The notes under the pieces were generated by a model. That model saw only the letters and a list, made by a program, of their open reading frames with translations. It was not told the DNA's origin and ran no database searches. From assembly GCF_017355185.1 (NCBI RefSeq), contig NZ_JADILJ010000004.1, positions 1 through 64,000 on the forward strand: a DNA stretch of 64,000 nt. Direction: 5' to 3'. The position numbers and the translations under genes were made by a program. The stretch comes from Rathayibacter sp. SD072 (GTDB lineage Bacteria > Actinomycetota > Actinomycetes > Actinomycetales > Microbacteriaceae). Shown in pieces: positions 23,365-31,950 of this stretch (the first letter of the stretch is position 1; every line of letters starts with the position of its first letter).

Positions 23365-24252
23365 TCAGCGCAGCGACGGGTCCATATCCGCCCAGTTCTC
23401 GACGGTCTGCAGCACCCAGAAGACGGTGAAGAGGGCGAGCGCCAGCGCCTCGACCAGCAGCAGCCACTGCTCCCCGAGCAGCGCCTCCCCGCGGCCGGTC
23501 AGCACCAGTGCGACCAGCGCGAGGTCGGTCGCGGCGAGCAGCACCGCGAGCACGGCGTACGCGATCGAGTAGCCGCGCGGCGAGCCGGGGCCGCGCACCC
23601 CCTCCGATCGCACCGCGTGCGCGTGCACGCCCGCGACCGCGGCCATCAGGAGGAAGAAGACGGCGGCGGCCGCGTAGTGACCGGTCACCGCGAAGGCCGG
23701 AGTCGCGGACGCGGCGGCGAGGGCGACGAGCAGCACCGCCGCGACGGCGATCCGCACCAGAGCGATCCTGTCCAGCCGGCGATCGAGGGCCAGCAGTGCG
23801 ACGGAGGCGACGAGGACCGCCGCAGCGACGAGGAGGTAGGCGAGCATCCCGACCGCGAGCTCCTCGGTCGCGCTCGCCGGAAGGCAGCGCGCGACGCCGG
23901 CGGGGCAGCCCGTGCCCGTCAGCATCGCGAGCTCGTCCGACCGGAGCGGCACGGGGACGAGCGCGATGAGCGGCGCCGTCATCCCGCCGAGCAGCAGGAG
24001 GTAGCGGCGCAGACTCCGCCCGGCGAGGACGACCAGCGCGACGGACACCGCGAACAGCGCACCGACGAGGACCGAGCGCGCGGGCGTGTAGTAGGCGGCG
24101 CTGATCGAGCGGAGCGGGCCGACCGCGACCAGGTGCCGGCCGACTCCGGCGGCGAGCAGGAGGACCGCAGCGCAGAGCGACAGCCGCACGTAGCGGTGCG
24201 TGCGCAGCGACGAGACGGAGCCGTCGGCGCGCAGAGCGTCGGTCGGGCGCAC
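23365..24252 (-). CDS. Multi-pass membrane protein, DUF998-like
   Basis: This 295-aa protein has about seven hydrophobic helices. The layout (RSISAAYYTPARSVLVGALF; HYAAAAVFFLLMAAVAGVHA; RGYSIAYAVLAVL) resembles the DUF998/DUF7103 group of actinobacterial membrane proteins of unknown function. A small loop with two Cys (TGCPAGVARCLP) between helices 3 and 4 is probably extracytoplasmic and could form a disulfide. It begins 5 nt after the stop of the PPOX gene on the same strand, so the two are likely cotranscribed. Confidence 0.65.
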   Translation of the reverse strand: MRPTDALRADGSVSSLRTHRYVRLSLCAAVLLLAAGVGRHLVAVGPLRSISAAYYTPARSVLVGALFAVSVALVVLAGRSLRRYLLLLGGMTAPLIALVPVPLRSDELAMLTGTGCPAGVARCLPASATEELAVGMLAYLLVAAAVLVASVALLALDRRLDRIALVRIAVAAVLLVALAAASATPAFAVTGHYAAAAVFFLLMAAVAGVHAHAVRSEGVRGPGSPRGYSIAYAVLAVLLAATDLALVALVLTGRGEALLGEQWLLLVEALALALFTVFWVLQTVENWADMDPSLR

Positions 24253-24257
24253 GCCGG

Positions 24258-24644
24258 CTACTCCGCGCGCAGACCCGCCGAGCCGAGGGCGAAGTCGACG
24301 TCGATGCGGATCGCCACCCGGAGCGGGTTCTCGCGGGGGACACGGTAGCGGCGCGAGTAGAGGTCGACGGCGTGCGCGACGGCCTCGGGCTCCTCCTCGA
24401 TCGAGGCGGGACCGCCCAGGCTCAACCAGCGGACGCCGTCGACCTGGCCGACGGTCGCGGTGCCACCGCGGCGCACGTTGAGCACCTTCTGGCTCTCGCG
24501 CGAGGTGATGACGCGCACGACGCCGTCCTCATAGGTGAAGCCCACGGCGACGACGTGCAGACGTCCGCCGCGGCCCGGGGTGGAGAGGGTGGCCAGGTGC
24601 CGCTCGGTCACGAACTCGAGGCCGTCGGGGCTGAGGATGCTCAT
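24258..24644 (-). CDS. PPOX-class F420-dependent oxidoreductase
   Basis: This 128-aa split-barrel protein of the pyridoxamine-5'-phosphate oxidase superfamily carries FVTERHLATLSTPGRGGRLH, then VITSRESQKVLNVRRGGTAT and VRWLSLGGPASIEEEPEAVA. This pattern marks the short F420-dependent group (TIGR03618-like), which includes biliverdin reductase of mycobacteria. It likely reduces an unknown substrate with F420H2. TACGCT is 6 nt before the ATG, so the message is probably leaderless. It is the second of three F420-type proteins in this window. Confidence 0.82.
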   Translation of the reverse strand: MSILSPDGLEFVTERHLATLSTPGRGGRLHVVAVGFTYEDGVVRVITSRESQKVLNVRRGGTATVGQVDGVRWLSLGGPASIEEEPEAVAHAVDLYSRRYRVPRENPLRVAIRIDVDFALGSAGLRAE

Positions 24645-24705
24645 GCCGCGAGCGTAGCCGGAGGGTCTGACGGGACGCCGGGCCCCCCGACCACGATCCG
24701 GCGCC

Positions 24706-24766
24706 CGCGAGAGGCCGGTCCGGTACGCGGCGCGCCGCGCGGGGCGTACCGGAGTGGCGTCTCGCG
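24706..24766 (+). repeat. Repeat family 3, copy 1 (61-bp imperfect palindrome)
   Basis: Arm 1 starts CGCGAGAGGCCGGTCCGGTA and arm 2 is the near-complement ending TGGCGTCTCGCG, with 19 of 23 positions paired around a GC-rich centre. It lies 7 nt from the 3' end of the thiolase gene. The second copy is at 41068-41122, also directly at a gene 3' end. Confidence 0.75.
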
Positions 24767-24773
24767 TAAGGCG

Positions 24774-25964
24774 TCAGACCTGCAACAGCAGGGCCTCGCC
24801 CTGCCCGCCGCCGCCGCAGAGGGCGGCGACTCCGAGGCCGCCCCCGCGCCGCCGCAGGGCGAGCGCGAGGTGCAGGGCCAGCCGCGCACCCGAGGCGCCG
24901 ACCGGATGGCCGAGCGCGATCGCTCCGCCGTCGAGGTTGACCGACTCGGGGGCCAGGCCCAGGTCGTCGGCCGACTGCAGGACCACCGAGGCGAAGGCCT
25001 CGTTGATCTCGATCAGATCGAGATCGGCGACGGCCGACCCACGGCGGGCGAGCGCACGGAGGATCGCGGCCGACGGCTGCGAGTGCAGCGAGTTGTCGGG
25101 CCCGGCGACCTGCCCGTGCTCGGCGATCTCGGCGATCCAGGAGAGCGCGCGGGCGCGAGCCCATCCGCGGCCCGCCACGACGAGTGCCGCGGCGCCGTCG
25201 GTGAGGGGAGAGGAGCTGCCGGCCGTGATGGTCCCCTCCGGAGTGAAGGCGGGCGTCAGGCCCGCGAGGACCTCGACGGTCGTGTCGGGCCGGATGCCGT
25301 CGTCCTCGGACACGAGCACGTCGGCTCCGCGGCGCTGGGGAACGGCCACGGGCACGATCTCCTCGGCGAGGGTCCCCGACTCCCGAGCGGCGGCCGCGCG
25401 CTGGTGCGAGAGCGCCGCATAGGCGTCCTGGCGCTCGCGCCGGATCCCGCGCTCCGCGTTGCCGTCGTCGGTCACCCGGCCCATGATGCGGTGGTCGAAG
25501 GGATCGAGCAGGCCGTCGTGCAGCAGGGCGTCCTCGAGCGGTCTCGCGCCGACTCCGACGCCGTCGCGAGCGCCGAGGAGCAGGTGAGGGGTCCGAGTCA
25601 TCGACTCCTGGCCGCCGGCCACGACGACCGATGCCTCGCCGGTCCGGACGAGCCGGGCGGCGTCGATCACCGCCGTGAGCCCCGAGAGGCAGAGCTTGTT
25701 GATCGTCACGGTCGGCACGTCCCAGCCCAGCCCCGCGAGGATCGCGGTCTGGCGCCCGGGACCCTGCCCGGCACCGGCCTGGATCACCTGGCCGAGGACC
25801 ACCGCGTCGACGTCGGCCGCCTCCACTCCGGAGCGCTCGAGGGCCGCGCGGACCGCGTGAGCGCCGAGCTCCGTGGCAGCCAAGGTGGCGAAGCTGCCGC
25901 CGAAGCGGGCGAAAGGGGTGCGCGCACCCCCGAGGATCACGGGGACGAGGTCCTCTGCGGTCAT
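24774..25964 (-). CDS. Acetyl-CoA acetyltransferase (thiolase)
   Basis: This 396-aa thiolase condenses two acetyl-CoA to acetoacetyl-CoA or cleaves 3-ketoacyl-CoA. The nucleophile Cys is in NKLCLSGL (about residue 92). The NEAF motif is in LIEINEAFASVV. The catalytic His is in GGAIALGHPVGASGAR and the second Cys in ALCGGGGQGEAL. The length fits the biosynthetic tetrameric type. It is the third gene of a minus-strand operon behind an acyl-CoA ligase and an enoyl-reductase-like dehydrogenase, which points to fatty-acid activation and turnover. Confidence 0.93.
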   Translation of the reverse strand: MTAEDLVPVILGGARTPFARFGGSFATLAATELGAHAVRAALERSGVEAADVDAVVLGQVIQAGAGQGPGRQTAILAGLGWDVPTVTINKLCLSGLTAVIDAARLVRTGEASVVVAGGQESMTRTPHLLLGARDGVGVGARPLEDALLHDGLLDPFDHRIMGRVTDDGNAERGIRRERQDAYAALSHQRAAAARESGTLAEEIVPVAVPQRRGADVLVSEDDGIRPDTTVEVLAGLTPAFTPEGTITAGSSSPLTDGAAALVVAGRGWARARALSWIAEIAEHGQVAGPDNSLHSQPSAAILRALARRGSAVADLDLIEINEAFASVVLQSADDLGLAPESVNLDGGAIALGHPVGASGARLALHLALALRRRGGGLGVAALCGGGGQGEALLLQV

Positions 25965-26007
25965 GGCCAGACTCCTTCTCGACGGTGAGAGCGGGCGGAG
26001 GCGCCGG

Positions 26008-26952
26008 TCAGGGCACCAGGAGGATCTTGCCCCGGACGTGGCCGTCCTCGCTCGCGCGGTGGGCCTCGACGACGTCCTCGAGCGCGAAGCGGGGCCCGAG
26101 CTCGACGCGGAAGCGGCCCTCCGCGAGCAGTCGTGCGGCGAGCGGCACCGCCTCGCGGCGCAGGCGCAGCTCCTCCGGGGTCATCGGCACGGGGTTGCCG
26201 CCCGACCAGGCCCGGATGCCGAGCGAGGCGGCGCGAGCGCCCACGACGACGGTGCCGACGTGCTGCGGATCCGTGACCAGGGAGAGGGAGGCCTCGATCG
26301 CCTCGTCGGTGCCCGCGGCGTCGAGCACGCGGTCGACACCGTCTGCAGCGGCCTCCTGCAGGCGCGCGAGCAGCCCGGGCCCGTACGCGACGGGCTCCGC
26401 CCCGAGCTCGCGGAGGAGCTGGTGGTTCGCGGGGCTCGCCGTGGCGATCACCCGGGCGCCGCGATCACGGGCGAACTGGATCGCGGCCTGCCCGACGGCT
26501 CCGGCGCCCGCGTGCACGAGGAAGGTCGACCCCTCCGCGACCCCGAGCGAGGCGACGGCCTGGTAGGCCGTGCCGATCGGGATGCCGAGTGCCGCCGCCT
26601 GCTCGAAGGACACACCGGCGGGCTTGGCGTCGAGGCTCTCCGGGCGCACGACGACCGCCGAGGCGTAGGTGCCTGTCGCGCCCTGCACGATCACTTCGTC
26701 GCCGACGCTCCAGCCCTCGACTCCCGAGCCGATCGCGGTCACGACGCCCGCGCCGTCGGAGCCCAGGCGGCGCGGCTCCGTCAGCGGCGGGCTCGGCCGC
26801 CCACCCGACCGGATCTTCCACTCGATCGGGTTCACCCCCGCGGCGCGGACCGCGACCACGAGACCGCCCGCCGGCGCCTCGGATTCGGGGGCGTCGACCA
26901 CCTCGAGCACCTCGGGTCCGCCGATCCGGCGGTACTGCACGATCCTGGCCAC
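26008..26952 (-). CDS. NADP-dependent quinone oxidoreductase-like MDR protein
   Basis: This 314-aa medium-chain dehydrogenase/reductase has no zinc ligands. It has the N-terminal GroES-like domain (VVDAPESEAPAGGLVVAVRA; GVNPIEWKIRSG) and the Rossmann motif VHAGAGAVGQAAIQFARDRG at about residue 155, ending HVRGKILLV. It belongs to the zeta-crystallin/QOR branch, which reduces quinones or enoyl compounds with NADPH. The GTG at 26952 follows a GAGGAGG at good spacing. It starts 14 nt after the ligase stop, so it is cotranscribed. The substrate is unknown. Confidence 0.88.
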   Translation of the reverse strand: MARIVQYRRIGGPEVLEVVDAPESEAPAGGLVVAVRAAGVNPIEWKIRSGGRPSPPLTEPRRLGSDGAGVVTAIGSGVEGWSVGDEVIVQGATGTYASAVVVRPESLDAKPAGVSFEQAAALGIPIGTAYQAVASLGVAEGSTFLVHAGAGAVGQAAIQFARDRGARVIATASPANHQLLRELGAEPVAYGPGLLARLQEAAADGVDRVLDAAGTDEAIEASLSLVTDPQHVGTVVVGARAASLGIRAWSGGNPVPMTPEELRLRREAVPLAARLLAEGRFRVELGPRFALEDVVEAHRASEDGHVRGKILLVP

Positions 26953-26966
26953 GTCGTCCTCCTCCC

Positions 26967-28667
26967 TCAGCCCAGGAGCCTGTCGCGCACCTCGCGGCGC
27001 AGCACCTTGCCGATGAGCGAGGTGGGCAGCTCGTCGACCGGCACCACGCGCTTGGGCACCTTGTAGGGGGTGAGGTGCAGGCGGCAGAAGTCGCGTAGCG
27101 CCTCGGGGTCGACGGCCGCGCCGGCGCGCAGGACGACCGCTGCTGCGACGCTCTCGCCGCCGTCCGGGCGGGGCAGCCCCACCACGGCGGCCCGCGACAC
27201 GTCGGGGTGGGACTCGAGCACTCCCTCGACCTCTGACGGCGAGACGTTGAAGCCGCCCGTGATGATCAGCTCCTTCGCCCGGTCGACGATCGTGACGAAG
27301 CCGTCGGCCGAGACCGTGGCGATGTCGCCCGTGCGGAGCCAGCCGTCGGCCAGCAGCGTCGCTCCGGTCTCGTCGGGGCGCCTCCAGTAGCCCTGGAACA
27401 CCTGCGGGCCGCGCAGGAGCAGCTCGCCCGACTCGCCGGGCCCGCGGTCGACGGAGGGGTCGTCGGGGTCGACGAGGCGGATCTCGGTGCTCGGGAACGG
27501 CACGCCGACGGTGCCGGGGCGGCGTGTCGGTCCGACCGGGTTCCCCACCGCGACGGGCGAGCTCTCGGTCATGCCGTAGCCCTCGACGAGGAGGCCGCGG
27601 CTCGCACGCTCCCAGCGGTCGACGGTCGCGACGGGCAGTCCCATCGCTCCCGAGATGGCGAAGCGGATGCCGCGCAGATCGAGCTCGCCGCGCTCGGAGG
27701 CGCGCGCGAGCGCGTCGTACACGGGCGGCACTGCGGGGAGGAACGTGGGCGGCGAGGACTTGGCCGCGGCCTTCACGAGACCCACGTCGAACGTCGGGAA
27801 CAGCACGACCTTCGCTCCGATGCTGATCGCGAAAGTCAGGCACAGCGTGAGCCCGTAGGCGTGGAAGAGGGGGAGGACCGCGTAGAAGGTCTCGCCGCCC
27901 TCGCGGAGCCCGGGCACCCAGGCCTGACCCTGCATCGCGTTCGCGCGCAGGTTCGCGTGCGAGAGGATCGCCCCCTTCGGGGTGCCGGTCGTACCGCTCG
28001 TGTACTGCAGCAGCGCGGTGTCGCCGAGCGCGGGTCGGGGGTGCGCGCGCGAGAGGCGGCGGTTGCCGACGAGGCGCGAGAAGGGGATGACCGAGCGGGT
28101 GCGCGGCCGACCCGTCAGCTTCGCGCGGGCGGCGCGGACCTTCGGCAGCGGCAGGCGCAGCGCGAGGCGCTTGGCGAGCGGGAACGACTCCGTCAGATCG
28201 ACCGAGACCACGCGCTCGATGCCGAGGTCGGGGGGCATCGTCGCCACGACGTCGGCGACCTTGTCCCAGACCACCGCGACCCGGGCGCCGTGGTCCTCGA
28301 ACTGCCGGCGCAGCTCCCTCGGCGTGTAGAGCGGGTTGTGCTCGACGACGATCGCACCCAACCGCAGCGCTGCGTAGAACGCGATCACGTGCTCGGGGCA
28401 GTTCGGCAGCACCAGCGCGACGCGGTCGCCCGGGCGGACGCCGAGCCGGCGCAGCCCCTCCGCGACGCGGGACACCCTCTCGCCGAGCTCGGCGTAGGTC
28501 GTGCCCGCGCCGAAGAACTCGAGAGCGGTGCCGCGCCGGTAGCGGGCCACCGAGTCCTCGAGGAGGTCGACGAGGGTCTGGGTGGGCGGGTCGATCTCGG
28601 TGGGGACGCCCTCCGCATAGGAGGACAGCCACGGCTTCGTCGCCAGGTACGGGGATCCGGGGGTCAC
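26967..28667 (-). CDS. Long-chain fatty-acid--CoA ligase (AMP-binding)
   Basis: This 566-aa adenylate-forming enzyme activates a fatty acid to its acyl-CoA via acyl-AMP. The AMP-binding motif YTSGTTGTPKGAI lies near residue 225, VEGYGMTESSPVA near 350, and DGWLRTGDIATVSADGF with the hinge RAKELIITGG near 440-460. The catalytic Lys region near the end is KVPKRVVPVDELPTSLIGKV. The GTG at 28667 is preferred to the ATG at 28685 because GATAGT lies 6 nt before it, the leaderless pattern common here. It leads the operon with the MDR reductase and thiolase. Confidence 0.93.
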   Translation of the reverse strand: MTPGSPYLATKPWLSSYAEGVPTEIDPPTQTLVDLLEDSVARYRRGTALEFFGAGTTYAELGERVSRVAEGLRRLGVRPGDRVALVLPNCPEHVIAFYAALRLGAIVVEHNPLYTPRELRRQFEDHGARVAVVWDKVADVVATMPPDLGIERVVSVDLTESFPLAKRLALRLPLPKVRAARAKLTGRPRTRSVIPFSRLVGNRRLSRAHPRPALGDTALLQYTSGTTGTPKGAILSHANLRANAMQGQAWVPGLREGGETFYAVLPLFHAYGLTLCLTFAISIGAKVVLFPTFDVGLVKAAAKSSPPTFLPAVPPVYDALARASERGELDLRGIRFAISGAMGLPVATVDRWERASRGLLVEGYGMTESSPVAVGNPVGPTRRPGTVGVPFPSTEIRLVDPDDPSVDRGPGESGELLLRGPQVFQGYWRRPDETGATLLADGWLRTGDIATVSADGFVTIVDRAKELIITGGFNVSPSEVEGVLESHPDVSRAAVVGLPRPDGGESVAAAVVLRAGAAVDPEALRDFCRLHLTPYKVPKRVVPVDELPTSLIGKVLRREVRDRLLG

Positions 28668-28756
28668 GGAGCAACTATCGGGCATCAGCCTCCGCGGATG
28701 CTCCGAGCAGGGCCGAGGGGGTGACGGCGGCGGCGGGGCGCGAGCAGACTGGTGGG

Positions 28757-29269
28757 ATGAGTGCAGCCATCGACCTCCTCCGCGACGCCTTCGCCCGGGT
28801 GCACGAGAACGTGCACGCCGTCCTGGACGACATCACCCCCGAGCAGCTCGGCTTCCGCGCCGATGCGCAGGCCAACTCGCCGGCCTGGCTGATCTGGCAC
28901 CTGACCCGCGTGCAGGACGACCACCTCGCGCCGCTCGCCGGTCACGAGCAGGTGTGGACCGCCGAGGACTTCCACGGCCGCTCCGCGCTGCCGTTCGCGC
29001 CCGGAGCGAGCGGCTACGGGCAGGACCCGTCCGAGGTCGCGGCGCTCGCCGCCGTGCCGGCGCACCTGCTCGCCGAGTACCACGACGTCGTCCACGAGAG
29101 GACGCTCGCCTACCTCGACACGCTCTCGGACGAGGACCTCGCCGAGGTCGTCGACCGGCAGTGGGACCCGCCGGTGACCCTGGGCGTGCGGCTCGTCTCG
29201 GTCGTCGACGACGATGCCCAGCACGTCGGCCAGGCCGCCTTCGCGAAGGGGCTCGCGGAGCGCTCCTGA
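28757..29269 (+). CDS. DinB-like / DUF664 family protein
   Basis: This 170-aa four-helix-bundle protein has the three His of the metal site in WLIWHLTRVQDDHLAP (His and His about residues 46 and 54) and DDDAQHVGQAAF (His near 155). The DinB/DUF664 group in actinobacteria includes mycothiol-dependent transferases and maleylpyruvate isomerase relatives, so a thiol-transfer role is possible but unproven. CAGACT is 6 nt before the ATG, suggesting a leaderless message. It is divergent from the acyl-CoA ligase operon. Confidence 0.82.
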   Translation: MSAAIDLLRDAFARVHENVHAVLDDITPEQLGFRADAQANSPAWLIWHLTRVQDDHLAPLAGHEQVWTAEDFHGRSALPFAPGASGYGQDPSEVAALAAVPAHLLAEYHDVVHERTLAYLDTLSDEDLAEVVDRQWDPPVTLGVRLVSVVDDDAQHVGQAAFAKGLAERS

Positions 29270-29367
29270 GCGCGGGGCCCGCGGACGATGCCGCTACCCT
29301 GGACGCGGCACCGTCGCTGAGCGGCGGTGTCCGCGGAGCGAGGACCGCGCCACCGAGAGGACACCAC

Positions 29368-30234
29368 GTGCCGTTGCCCACCACCCCCGCCGCCCCCCTG
29401 ATCCGCAAGGGTCGCGACGTCCCGGCCGAGATCGCCCGCTCGTGGCTCCTCGTCAACGCGACCCGGACCGAGACCTTCGACGCCGCGCACGCGTCGCGGG
29501 CCGACCAGATCGTCCTCGACATCGAGGACGCGGTCGACCCGAAGGCCAAGCCGGACGCCCGCGCGGACGTCGTCGAGTGGCTGAAGGGCGACAAGAAGGC
29601 CTGGGTCCGCATCAACGACCACTCCACCCCGTTCTGGTCGGACGACGTCGACGCGCTGAAGGGCCTCCCGGGGCTCGCGGGCGTCATGCTGGCCAAGACG
29701 GAGGCGGCGGAGCACGTCACCGAGACTTTCGACCGCCTCGGCGGCTCGACCCCCGTGCTCGCGCTCGTCGAGTCCGCCCTCGGGATCGAGGAGGCGGTCT
29801 CGATCGCCCGCGCCCGCGGCTGCTTCCGGCTCGCGTTCGGCAGCGGCGACTACCGCCGCGACACCGGCACGAGTTCCGACGACCTGGCCATGGCGTACCC
29901 GCGCTCGCGCCTCGTCGTGGCCAGCCGCATCGGCGACCTGCCCGGCCCGATCGACGGCCCGACCGTGTCGAACAGCCACCCGGTCCTCCGGGAGCAGTCC
30001 GCGCTCACCGTCTCGCTCGGCCTCACCGGCAAGCTCTGCCTCGATCGGGAGCAGCTCGCCGTCATCAACGAGGTCATCAGCCCCACTCCGTCCGACGTGG
30101 CGTGGGCGCGCGACTTCCTCGACGAGTTCGAGGCGCGCGGTCGCGTGATCCGCGACGGCAGCGACCTGCCCCGACTGGGGCGCGCGAAGAAGATCGACAA
30201 GCTGGCGACCGCGTTCGGAGTGAACCCGCTCTGA
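29368..30234 (+). CDS. HpcH/HpaI aldolase/CitE family CoA-ester lyase
   Basis: This 288-aa TIM-barrel protein has the CitE-type motifs: RSWLLVNATRTETFDAAHAS, the Mg-binding DIEDAVDPKAK, VRIND, and LALVESALGIEEAVSIA with the second metal Glu. Members cleave citramalyl-CoA, malyl-CoA or related esters. The GTG at 29368 lies behind GAGAGG at 8 nt. The gene is next to the acyl-CoA operon but in its own transcript. The exact acyl-CoA substrate cannot be told. Confidence 0.88.
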   Translation: MPLPTTPAAPLIRKGRDVPAEIARSWLLVNATRTETFDAAHASRADQIVLDIEDAVDPKAKPDARADVVEWLKGDKKAWVRINDHSTPFWSDDVDALKGLPGLAGVMLAKTEAAEHVTETFDRLGGSTPVLALVESALGIEEAVSIARARGCFRLAFGSGDYRRDTGTSSDDLAMAYPRSRLVVASRIGDLPGPIDGPTVSNSHPVLREQSALTVSLGLTGKLCLDREQLAVINEVISPTPSDVAWARDFLDEFEARGRVIRDGSDLPRLGRAKKIDKLATAFGVNPL

Positions 30235-30269
30235 CCCGAGGTCCCCGGCACGAGCACGAGGAGGCGCGC

Positions 30270-30743
30270 ATGGGCGCGGTCAGCACGTTCCTGTGGTTCG
30301 ACGACGCCGCGGGCGAGGCGGTGGAGTTCTACACGGCGCTCGTGCCGAATTCGCGCATCCTCGACAGCCGGGTGCTGCCCGAGGGCTCGCCGGCTCCGGG
30401 AACCCTGCTCTCGGTCTCGTTCGAGCTCGACGGGCAGCTGTTCCAGGCGATCAACGCCGGTCCGCGGTTCCCGTTCACCGAGGCCGTGTCGATCGTGCTC
30501 ACCGTGCAGACGCAGGAGGAGCTCGACCGGCTCTGGGACGCGCTCGCGTCCGAGGGCGGCGCCGAGGGACGCTGCGGCTGGGTGCGCGACCGCTGGGGGC
30601 TGTGGTGGCAGGTGGTGCCGTCGGTGCTCGCCGATCTGCTCGGCGGGCCGGATCCCGAGGGCGCGACCCGCGCCATGCGGGCGATGCTCACGATGGACCG
30701 GCTCGACATCCGGGCGCTCGAAGAGGCCTATGCCGGCGCGTAG
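30270..30743 (+). CDS. PhnB-like VOC family protein
   Basis: This 157-aa protein begins TFLWFDDAAGEAVEFYTALV and carries ELDGQLFQAINAGPRFPFTEAVSI and GWVRDRWGLWWQVVP. This is the pattern of the 3-demethylubiquinone-9 3-methyltransferase-like (PF06983) proteins, which lack methyltransferase folds and have unknown ligands. It starts 35 nt after the CoA-lyase gene and overlaps the following hydrolase gene by 14 nt, so the three genes likely form one transcript. Confidence 0.83.
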   Translation: MGAVSTFLWFDDAAGEAVEFYTALVPNSRILDSRVLPEGSPAPGTLLSVSFELDGQLFQAINAGPRFPFTEAVSIVLTVQTQEELDRLWDALASEGGAEGRCGWVRDRWGLWWQVVPSVLADLLGGPDPEGATRAMRAMLTMDRLDIRALEEAYAGA

Positions 30744-31434
30744 ATCCGGGAAGGCGCGCCGCTCCGTGTCACTCCGGCGGGCCTACCTCCGCGACTACCG
30801 CTACGCCTACGGATCGCGCTTCGCTCATCTGCGCGACGGCTGGGACGTCTCGCACTACGCCGACGGCGACCGTGCACCGGTGCTGCTCATCCCGGGCGTG
30901 TACGAGACGTGGCAGTTCCTCCGACCGGTTGCGGACCGCCTCAACGGCGCCGGCCATCCGATCCACGTGCTGCCGGCGCTCGGGCACAACACCCGGCCCA
31001 TCGTCGCGTCGGCGGCTCTCGGGCAGGAGTACCTGCGCGAGAACGACCTGCGCGACGTGATCGTCGTCGCGCACAGCAAGGGCGGGCTGATCGGCAAGCA
31101 CATGATGGTCGTCGACGACCTCCACGAGCGGCGCATCGACCGGATGATCGCGGTGTCGACGCCCTTCACCGGCTCGCCGCTCGCGAGGATCGCGCCCGCT
31201 CGCGCACTGCGCGAGTTCCATCCGCACCGCCCGGTCATCCGGACCCTGCTCGCCGAGCGCGACGCCGACTCGCGCATCACGTCGATCTACGGCATGCGCG
31301 ACCAGTACATCCCCGGCGGCAGCCGACTCGTCGGCGCGCGCGAGAACATCGCGGTCTCGGTCGTCGGCCACTTCGCACTGCTGTCGCACCCGAAGGTGCT
31401 CGACCTCATCGCCTCGCGCGTCGATCCGGAGTGA
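30730..31434 (+). CDS. Alpha/beta hydrolase (lipase-like)
   Basis: This 234-aa hydrolase has the strand-turn PVLLIPGVYETWQFLRPVAD (oxyanion region) and the nucleophile elbow VVAHSKGGLIGK, so the Ser is at about residue 116. The acid is probably in MRDQYIPGGSRL, and the His in VVGHFALLSHPKV. No signal peptide is seen. The highly basic N-terminus (PARRSGKARRSVSLRR) may bind acidic surfaces. It overlaps the 3' end of the VOC gene by 14 nt. It is an esterase or lipase of unknown substrate. Confidence 0.85.
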   Translation: MPARRSGKARRSVSLRRAYLRDYRYAYGSRFAHLRDGWDVSHYADGDRAPVLLIPGVYETWQFLRPVADRLNGAGHPIHVLPALGHNTRPIVASAALGQEYLRENDLRDVIVVAHSKGGLIGKHMMVVDDLHERRIDRMIAVSTPFTGSPLARIAPARALREFHPHRPVIRTLLAERDADSRITSIYGMRDQYIPGGSRLVGARENIAVSVVGHFALLSHPKVLDLIASRVDPE

Positions 31435-31473
31435 CGGGGCCGGGGCGCCGGGGCGCGCCCGGCCGGTCCCGGG

Positions 31474-31911
31474 TCAGCTCCAGGGCGTGAGCAGCACGAG
31501 CGGGATCTCGCGCTCGGTCTTCGTCTGGTACTCGGCGTAGTCGGGCCACGCCTGGACGGAGCGCTCCCACCACACCGCGCGCTCGTCGCCCTCGAGGACG
31601 CGCGCCGTGTAGTCCTTCTTGACCGGCCCGTCCTGGAGCTCGACGTGCGGCTCCTTGAGCATGTTGCCGTACCAGACGGGGTGCTCCGGGGCGCCGCCCT
31701 TGGAGGCGACGACCACGTACTCGCCGTCGTGCTCGACCCGCATGAGCGCGGTCTTGCGCAGCTTGCCGCTGCGCGAGCCGACGGTGGTGAGGACGATGAT
31801 GGGCTTGCCGCGCAGGAGGTTGCCCTCGGCACCCCCGGTCGACTCGTAGAGCTCCGCCTGCTCGCGGGCCCAGGCGGACGTGCTCGGTTCGTATTCTCCG
31901 GTGAGAGGCAT
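31474..31911 (-). CDS. F420-dependent nitroreductase-family (DDN-like) protein
   Basis: This 145-aa split-barrel protein has the deazaflavin-dependent nitroreductase pattern: [22 protein letters not shown] with the F420-phosphate-binding Lys/Arg, then [20 protein letters not shown]. The family includes Ddn of Mycobacterium, which reduces quinones and activates nitroimidazoles using F420H2. TACGAT is 6 nt before the ATG, so the message is probably leaderless. It is the third F420-type enzyme here, and fgd at the window start could supply its reduced cofactor. Confidence 0.88.
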   Translation of the reverse strand: MPLTGEYEPSTSAWAREQAELYESTGGAEGNLLRGKPIIVLTTVGSRSGKLRKTALMRVEHDGEYVVVASKGGAPEHPVWYGNMLKEPHVELQDGPVKKDYTARVLEGDERAVWWERSVQAWPDYAEYQTKTEREIPLVLLTPWS

Positions 31912-31950
31912 GCTCCGATCGTAGCCACGGGTGCGCCGAGGATTCGAGCC

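Noticed and set aside
26008-28674. Minus-strand frame of 888 codons fusing the MDR reductase to upstream sequence
   Set aside because: The N-terminal two thirds are the out-of-frame reading of the acyl-CoA ligase gene. The GTG at 26952 has its own GAGGAGG site.
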